The position numbers and the translations under genes are program-made. Shown here in pieces: positions 7,241 to 11,398 of a DNA stretch of 11,398 nucleotides. Source of the stretch: Mesolinea sp964536465 (GTDB lineage: Bacteria; Chloroflexota; Anaerolineae; Anaerolineales; Anaerolineaceae); NCBI GenBank assembly GCA_964536465.1, contig CAZHXQ010000062.1, positions 1-11,398 of the forward strand, read 5' to 3'. Positions within the stretch are counted from its first letter, which is position 1, and each line of letters begins with the position of its first letter. A model generated the notes under the pieces. It worked only from the letters and a program-made list of their open reading frames with translations. It was not told the origin of the DNA and ran no database searches.

Positions 7241-9427
7241 ATGACCAAACTGTGGAAAATCACCGAAAACTCATTTGATCCCAGGCGCCTGCGTCATTTT
7301 GAAACGGCGCTCACCCAGGGGAATGGATATTTGGGCACGCGCGCTACCTTTGAAGAGCACTATCCCGATGAGCAGCGCTCAACCTTTGTTCACGGAGTTT
7401 TCGACGATGTCCCCATCGTCTTTTCGCAATTGGTCAACTTCCCTGATTGGGCCCAACTCGACATCACCCTGGCAGGTGAGCGCTTCAGCCTGGCCCAAGG
7501 CCAACTGCTTGACTATACCCGCCAGCTTGATCTGCGCACCGGCTTGCTCACGCGCCTTGTCCGCTGGCAGAGCCCGGCCGGCCAGGTCAGCAAACTCGAA
7601 TTTTTCCGCTTCGCCAGCCTGGCGCATCCACACCTCACCTGCCAGCGCCTACTGGTCACCCCCGAAAACTACTCCGGCGAGATCAAAATCACCAGCCGGC
7701 TCGATGCCGGCACCGACACCATGCGCTATCATCACTGGCAATTCCTCGAGCAGGCACTCGAGGGCCCTGCGATCTGGCTGCGCATGCAGACTGCCGCCAC
7801 AAAGATCGAAGCGGCGCTGGCCCAAAAAGTGGTCTTTTATGGAGGCAGTCAGTCAGAAATCATCATGCCCGATGTGCTGAAAATGCCTTCTATCAACGTC
7901 ACCTGTCAGGCTCAACCCGGCCAACAGATCTGTTACGAAAAATATAGCGCCATCTACACAGACCGCGATTGCCCTGACCCGAAAAATGAAGCACTCGAGA
8001 CCCTGGCGCAGTTGACAGCTGACCCATGGAAAGCGCAGCTTCAGGCCAGCACCACAGCCTGGCAAAAAGAGTGGGATCGCTGCGACGTCCTGATAGAAGG
8101 TGACGACGAAGCGCAGTTAGCCATTCGCTTCAGCATCTACCACCTGCTGATTGCCGCCCCCCGCCACGACGAGCGGGTCAACATCGGCGCCAAAACCCTC
8201 AGCGGCTACGGCTATCACGGGCACGCCTTCTGGGATACAGAAATCTTCATGCTGCCCTTATTCACCTTCACCCGTCCACAAATCGCCAAAAACCTGCTCT
8301 CCTACCGCTTCCATAACCTGCCCGGCGCCCGCGAAAAAGCGAGCCAGGGCGGCTTCGAGGGCGCCCAATTCCCCTGGGAGAGTGCTGGCGACGGTCGCGA
8401 AGTCACCCCCACCTGGGTGCCCAACCCCGCCAACCGCAAAGAGCTGATTCGCATCTGGACCGGCGACATCGAGATCCACATCTCCTCAGACATCGCTTAC
8501 GCCATGCACCAATACTGGCAACTCACCGGCGACGATGCCTTCATGGCACAGCGCGGCGCGCAGGTCATCCTCGAAACAGCGAAATTCTGGGCCTCCCGCC
8601 TGGAATGGAACCCCCAAACGTCGCAGTATCACCTCAGTGACGTGATCGGTCCGGATGAATACCACGATCACGTGGACGACAACGCCTTCACCAACTACCT
8701 CGCCCGTTGGCACCTGCGCACAGCCGCACAGATCGCCGTTTGGCTGCAGGTTCACGCGCCAGAGACCGCCCGCCAATTGTTCAGCAAACTCTCCATCAAC
8801 GATCAAACCTTCACCGACTGGGATACTATCGCCAGCCAGATCTTCTGCCCCCAGCAAAATGACCGCGGCTTGATCGAACAATTTGCCGGCTATTTCGACC
8901 GTACCGACATGCTCACCAGCGATTTTGACCCGCGCACCGAGTCCATCCAGTCCATCTTGGGCATCGAGGGCGCCAACCAGACGCAAATCTTGAAGCAGCC
9001 CGATGTCATCATGCTCATGTACCTGCTGCCCGACTTGTTCGACCAGCCAACCATCCAGGCCAATTACGACTACTACACCCCGCGCACCGACCTCAGCTTT
9101 GGCTCATCGCTGGGTCCCTCCATCCAGGCCATCATGGCCACCCGCCTGGGCAGCCAGGCCGACGCCTACGAAAACTTCATGCGCGCCGCGCGGGCAGACC
9201 TCGAAGACGTGCGCGGCAACGCCGCCGACGGCATTCACGGCGCCTCCGCCGGCGGCTTATGGCAGGCGGTAGTCTTCGGATTTGGCGGCCTGCATATTGC
9301 TGGCGGCTCCTGGCAGCTCCAGCCCCATCTGCCAGCCCACTGGAAACGGCTCCGCTTCAAATTTGTCTGGCGCGGTCACGAGCAAGTCGTCGACATTCGC
9401 GCTGAAGAGGAAAAATCGTGCTCATAA
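7241..9427 (+). CDS. GH65 family glycoside phosphorylase, kojibiose phosphorylase-like
   Basis: 728 aa, the usual size of GH65 phosphorylases; no signal peptide. The N-terminal beta-sandwich includes NGYLGTRATFEEHY (28-41). The (alpha/alpha)6 barrel carries FWDTEIF (330-336), GAQFPWES, RIWTGDIEIHISSDIAYA and GPDEYHDHVDDN (470-481), with Glu473 as the catalytic acid. KQPDV (585-589) and HGASAGGLW (666-674) are motifs lining the sugar and phosphate sites in GH65 phosphorylases, favouring phosphorolysis over hydrolysis. RIWTGDIEIHI resembles the kojibiose clade more than maltose or trehalose phosphorylases; nigerose or another alpha-glucoside remains possible. The reaction releases beta-glucose 1-phosphate, used by the PgmB encoded next. 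The ATG at 7241 has TGAGGA 5 bases ahead; a TTG at 7226 would add five residues and lacks a site. The end overlaps pgmB by 10 bases. Confidence 0.93.
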   Translation: MTKLWKITENSFDPRRLRHFETALTQGNGYLGTRATFEEHYPDEQRSTFVHGVFDDVPIVFSQLVNFPDWAQLDITLAGERFSLAQGQLLDYTRQLDLRTGLLTRLVRWQSPAGQVSKLEFFRFASLAHPHLTCQRLLVTPENYSGEIKITSRLDAGTDTMRYHHWQFLEQALEGPAIWLRMQTAATKIEAALAQKVVFYGGSQSEIIMPDVLKMPSINVTCQAQPGQQICYEKYSAIYTDRDCPDPKNEALETLAQLTADPWKAQLQASTTAWQKEWDRCDVLIEGDDEAQLAIRFSIYHLLIAAPRHDERVNIGAKTLSGYGYHGHAFWDTEIFMLPLFTFTRPQIAKNLLSYRFHNLPGAREKASQGGFEGAQFPWESAGDGREVTPTWVPNPANRKELIRIWTGDIEIHISSDIAYAMHQYWQLTGDDAFMAQRGAQVILETAKFWASRLEWNPQTSQYHLSDVIGPDEYHDHVDDNAFTNYLARWHLRTAAQIAVWLQVHAPETARQLFSKLSINDQTFTDWDTIASQIFCPQQNDRGLIEQFAGYFDRTDMLTSDFDPRTESIQSILGIEGANQTQILKQPDVIMLMYLLPDLFDQPTIQANYDYYTPRTDLSFGSSLGPSIQAIMATRLGSQADAYENFMRAARADLEDVRGNAADGIHGASAGGLWQAVVFGFGGLHIAGGSWQLQPHLPAHWKRLRFKFVWRGHEQVVDIRAEEEKSCS

Positions 9428-10071
9428 AAGCCTTTTTGTTCGATCTTGATGGCGTTCTCACCGATACCTCCGAACTCCACTTCCAGGCCTGGAAAAAACT
9501 GGCAGAAGAACAAGGCATCAGCTTCACCCGCCAGGACAACGAAGCCCTGCGCGGGGTTTCCAGACGCGAATCGCTAACCCTGCTGCTCAAGGGCAGGCCG
9601 GTCAGCACCGAGCAAGCCCACCAGATGATGGCCCGCAAAAACGACTATTATGTCAGCCTGGTGCAACAAATGACTCCCGCAGACCTGCTGCCCGGCGCCC
9701 TGGCCATGATCAACGAAATCAGACAGCTTGGTCTCAAGCAGGCCATTGTTTCCAGCAGCAAAAACGCCCGGCTCGTGCTCGAGCACCTCCAAATCAGCGC
9801 TAAATTTGACGCCGTCATCGATGGCAACGCCCCCGCCCGCTCCAAACCATACCCCGACCTGTTTTTGCTGGCAGCCCAGGCCCTGGCCCTGCCCCCGGCC
9901 AACTGTCTGGTGGTCGAGGATGCCGTAGCCGGCATTCAAGCCGCCCACGCCGCCGGCATGCCGGCCCTTGGTCTCGGCCCGCCAGAGCGCGTCGGCGCCG
10001 CCCAGCTGGTCCTCCCCTCCCTCCAATCCCACACCGCCCGCCAGGTGCTGGCCTTCTTCCAGGGGGTCTAA
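9418..10071 (+). CDS. pgmB: Beta-phosphoglucomutase (HAD superfamily)
   Basis: 217 aa, cytoplasmic. Converts beta-glucose 1-phosphate to glucose 6-phosphate, feeding the GH65 product into glycolysis. Residues line up closely with Lactococcus lactis PgmB: DLDGVLTDT with nucleophile Asp9 and acid/base Asp11, cap-domain His21, RGVSRRESL (45-53) with Arg49, SSSKNA (113-118) with phosphate-binding Ser114, SKPYPD with Lys144, and VEDAVAGI with the metal-binding pair Glu168-Asp169. All key residues are present. It begins with GTG, inside the last codons of the GH65 gene (10-base overlap), with AGAGG (9406-9410) 7 bases ahead, suggesting translational coupling. GH65 phosphorylase plus pgmB is a well-known functional pair and supports the phosphorylase call for the upstream gene. 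Confidence 0.95.
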   Translation: MLIKAFLFDLDGVLTDTSELHFQAWKKLAEEQGISFTRQDNEALRGVSRRESLTLLLKGRPVSTEQAHQMMARKNDYYVSLVQQMTPADLLPGALAMINEIRQLGLKQAIVSSSKNARLVLEHLQISAKFDAVIDGNAPARSKPYPDLFLLAAQALALPPANCLVVEDAVAGIQAAHAAGMPALGLGPPERVGAAQLVLPSLQSHTARQVLAFFQGV

Positions 10072-10181
10072 CCTTTTTGCTTGCCCTGCCGCCCCTAGCC
10101 GCCGCCGGCTGGGTTGAGCCGTTGCTGCCCCTGCTCCCAATCCCTGCTTCTGCTCATCCGCTTTTCGTACAGGTTAAACAC

Positions 10182-10207
10182 TTGTACTCCTCAATTATGT
10201 GTATAAT
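10182..10207 (+). promoter_or_regulatory. Candidate promoter of the heliorhodopsin gene
   Basis: A perfect TATAAT -10 box (10202-10207) stands in a local A/T-rich stretch within otherwise G/C-rich sequence. The nearest -35-like hexamer, TTGTAC (10182-10187), leaves only a 14-base spacer, shorter than the usual 16-18, so either the -35 call is wrong or another sigma factor or activator is used. A start near 10214 would give a leader of about 208 bases before the ATG. Confidence 0.5.
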
Positions 10208-10390
10208 TAACAACACAAACATAAAGGTCCAGTCATCGCGGTAGCCGCCCCACAGGGTGGAAGAGCAGTATTTTGAGGGTTACAATCCGCCCATCATCCC
10301 AGGCCCGTGCAGAGGGACGATTTCTGGCCTCAAGTTCAAAGCACCCGGTTCAACGAACCAACCACAACCAAATAAAACCACTAAACACCC

Positions 10391-10406
10391 GCAAGCGCCA
10401 GCTTGC
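10391..10406 (+). promoter_or_regulatory. Hairpin just upstream of the heliorhodopsin ribosome site
   Basis: GCAAGC (10391-10396) pairs perfectly with GCTTGC (10401-10406) around the 4-base loop GCCA. It ends 6 bases before the GGAG ribosome site (10413-10416), close enough to affect ribosome loading. It has no downstream T run. Function is not shown. Confidence 0.35.
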
Positions 10407-10421
10407 CCTATTGGAGAAATT

Positions 10422-11201
10422 ATGGAAAACACACTTACCAAACTCAAACGCTTCAACCTCATCATGGGCGCCGTCCATCTTATTCAAGGCATCGCCATGC
10501 TCTTCCTGGCCACCAGCGTCATCCAGACCATCGCTGAATTTCAGCCCACCATCACCCAATTATATTTGCGCTTCAACCCCGAAACGCGCTCGCTCGAAGC
10601 CGCCAGCAAAGAACTCTTCACCCTGCCTTTTGGGGTCATGGTCGCCTCCTTCCTGCTCATCTCAGCCCTCGCCCACGGTCTCATTGTCCTCTTCAGCGAT
10701 AAATATTTCGAAGATCTGAAGCAAGGCATCAACCGCTTCCGCTGGTTTGAATACGCCCTCAGTTCATCCATCATGATCGTGCTCATCGCCACCCTCTTCG
10801 GCATCCAGGACATCGCCTCCCTCATCCTCATCTTTTTTGTCAACGCCTCCATGAACCTCTTTGGGCTCGTCATGGAACAGCTCAACTCCGGCCGTGAAAA
10901 AGGTCAGGTCAATTGGGGTCCCTTTATCTGGGGCTCAATCGCCGGCATCGCGCCCTGGATCGCCATCCTGCTCTATATGTTTGGCAATGCCAATTTCGAC
11001 CAGGTGCCCTGGTTCGTCTGGGCCATCGTCGGCACCTACTTTGTCGCCTTCAACACCTTCCCCATCAATATGATCCTGCAATACAAAGGCGTTGGAAAAT
11101 GGAAAGACTACCTCTATGGCGAACGGACCTACATCGTCCTTAGCCTGGTCGCCAAGTCCATCCTGGCCTGGCTGGTCCTCTTTGGCGCCATGCAGCCCTG
11201 A
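10422..11201 (+). CDS. Heliorhodopsin (retinal-binding seven-helix membrane protein)
   Basis: 259 aa, close to the 253 aa of the reference heliorhodopsin 48C12. Seven membrane helices are visible near 12-34, 69-92, 105-126, 129-150, 167-188, 195-219 and 234-257, with no signal peptide. Helix 7 carries YGERTYIVLSLVAKSILAW, with Lys245 as the retinal Schiff-base lysine; helix 3 carries RWFEYALSSSIMIVLIA, with Glu110 matching the counterion Glu107 of 48C12. His19 and His85 match the conserved histidines His23 and His80. NASMNLFG, GIAPWI and LQYKGVGKW are further family motifs. Heliorhodopsins sit inverted, N-terminus in the cytoplasm, and show slow photocycles without known ion pumping; a light-sensing role is proposed but unsettled. 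The loop between helices 1 and 2 (about 35-68) is relatively long. The ATG at 10422 has GGAG 5 bases ahead; an upstream GTG at 10257 would add 55 unrelated residues. No retinal synthesis gene is in the window. Confidence 0.96.
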   Translation: MENTLTKLKRFNLIMGAVHLIQGIAMLFLATSVIQTIAEFQPTITQLYLRFNPETRSLEAASKELFTLPFGVMVASFLLISALAHGLIVLFSDKYFEDLKQGINRFRWFEYALSSSIMIVLIATLFGIQDIASLILIFFVNASMNLFGLVMEQLNSGREKGQVNWGPFIWGSIAGIAPWIAILLYMFGNANFDQVPWFVWAIVGTYFVAFNTFPINMILQYKGVGKWKDYLYGERTYIVLSLVAKSILAWLVLFGAMQP

Positions 11202-11227
11202 TAAAGTTGAAATTCTAAACCCAACCC

Positions 11228-11263
11228 AGCTTCCGGCCCCCCTCCCGCCGGAAGCTTTTATTT
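11228..11263 (+). terminator. Intrinsic terminator of the heliorhodopsin gene
   Basis: A perfect 10-bp stem (AGCTTCCGGC 11228-11237 with GCCGGAAGCT 11247-11256) around a 9-base C-rich loop, followed directly by a T-rich run (TTTTATTT, 11256-11263). It lies 26 bases after the heliorhodopsin stop and is the clearest intrinsic terminator in the window. Confidence 0.88.
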
Positions 11264-11320
11264 AATCAATCGCACCCAAACCCGCCGCGGGGGATATAAG
11301 CGCCCAACCCTTCCTTGGAG

Positions 11321-11398
11321 GGGGACGGCGCAGCCAGGGCGGGCATCCTCTAACCCCCTCTTTAGACTGCTTGCGTGCCGTAGGCGGTGGGGACGGCG
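11321..11398. repeat. Direct repeat GGGGACGGCG, second copy at the window edge
   Basis: The 10-base word GGGGACGGCG occurs at 11321-11330 and again at 11389-11398, where the window ends, so the second unit may continue. The first copy is followed by CAGCCAGGGCGGGC. The surrounding tail (11264-11398) is non-coding by eye, G/C-rich, and holds no recognisable gene. It could belong to a dispersed intergenic repeat family, but one pair cut by the edge is thin evidence. Confidence 0.35.

Larger units (their letters stand above)
10072..10421 (+). other. Intergenic region ahead of the heliorhodopsin gene
   Basis: This 350-base gap separates the sugar cluster from the heliorhodopsin gene. The left part is G/C-rich with only a weak possible hairpin (AGCCG 10097-10101 with CGGCT 10106-10110, no T run), so no good terminator for the sugar operon is visible. 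A TATAAT box lies at 10202-10207, implying a long leader of about 200 bases. Two compact inverted repeats follow: GGTTC-AAC-GAACC (10347-10359) and GCAAGC-GCCA-GCTTGC (10391-10406). The region is open in the heliorhodopsin frame from a GTG at 10257, but that stretch lacks a ribosome site and family similarity. Confidence 0.5.

Noticed and set aside
8486..8986. Minus-strand open frame of 166 codons inside the GH65 gene
   Set aside because: It is antisense to a gene with clear catalytic motifs; long antisense frames are common in G/C-rich coding DNA with strong third-position bias.
10047..10079. Possible terminator at the pgmB end (CTGG/CCAG then CTTTTT)
   Set aside because: The stem is only 4 bp and is separated from the T run by about ten bases; not a convincing intrinsic terminator.
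9574..10140. Minus-strand open frame of 188 codons over pgmB
   Set aside because: Antisense to pgmB, whose catalytic residues are all intact, and the translation is Gly-rich without recognisable motifs.
10257..10421. N-terminal extension of heliorhodopsin from an upstream GTG
   Set aside because: The 55 extra residues are Pro-rich and unlike the family; the ATG at 10422 has its own ribosome site and gives the normal protein length.

Overview
The window looks like a chromosomal segment from a Chloroflexota bacterium, most likely the Anaerolineae. The reasons are the substrate-binding lipoprotein style (LAAC lipobox followed by a Thr/Pro/Glu linker), the gene mix, and a heliorhodopsin, a rhodopsin family reported mainly from monoderm-type bacteria, archaea and eukaryotes. 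This placement is inference from protein features; there is no rRNA or other marker gene here.

Layout. A small minus-strand gene for a charged, probably coiled-coil protein (24-323) is followed by about 500 bases without a convincing gene. At the right end of that gap sits a well-formed promoter (TTGACA-17-TATGCT) with a perfect 12-bp palindrome over the predicted transcription start. It drives a LacI-family regulator (855-1922). Then comes a same-strand carbohydrate cluster: an ABC-type sugar-binding lipoprotein (2029-3342), two permeases (3470-4717 and 4728-5627), a DUF624/YesL-like membrane protein (5641-6279), a GH130 enzyme (6299-7219), a GH65 phosphorylase closest in motif pattern to the kojibiose phosphorylase clade (7241-9427), and beta-phosphoglucomutase pgmB (9418-10071), whose start overlaps the GH65 end. 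No transporter ATPase is present; it is presumably a shared subunit encoded elsewhere. A strong 12-bp-stem hairpin lies between the binding-protein and first permease genes.

How the cluster could work: an oligosaccharide is captured and imported, then cut in the cytoplasm. GH65 phosphorolysis releases beta-glucose 1-phosphate, which PgmB converts to glucose 6-phosphate. GH130 acts on beta-mannosides, by phosphorolysis (giving alpha-mannose 1-phosphate) or hydrolysis. The LacI regulator probably represses its own gene, and perhaps the cluster, until the sugar is present. The exact sugar cannot be read from sequence.

After a roughly 350-base gap with a TATAAT box and small hairpins lies a heliorhodopsin gene (10422-11201), with the retinal-binding lysine and the counterion glutamate in place. 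It is followed by a clear intrinsic terminator, so it appears to be its own transcription unit, unrelated to the sugar cluster. The last 100 bases are G/C-rich non-coding sequence with a 10-base direct repeat whose second copy reaches the window edge.
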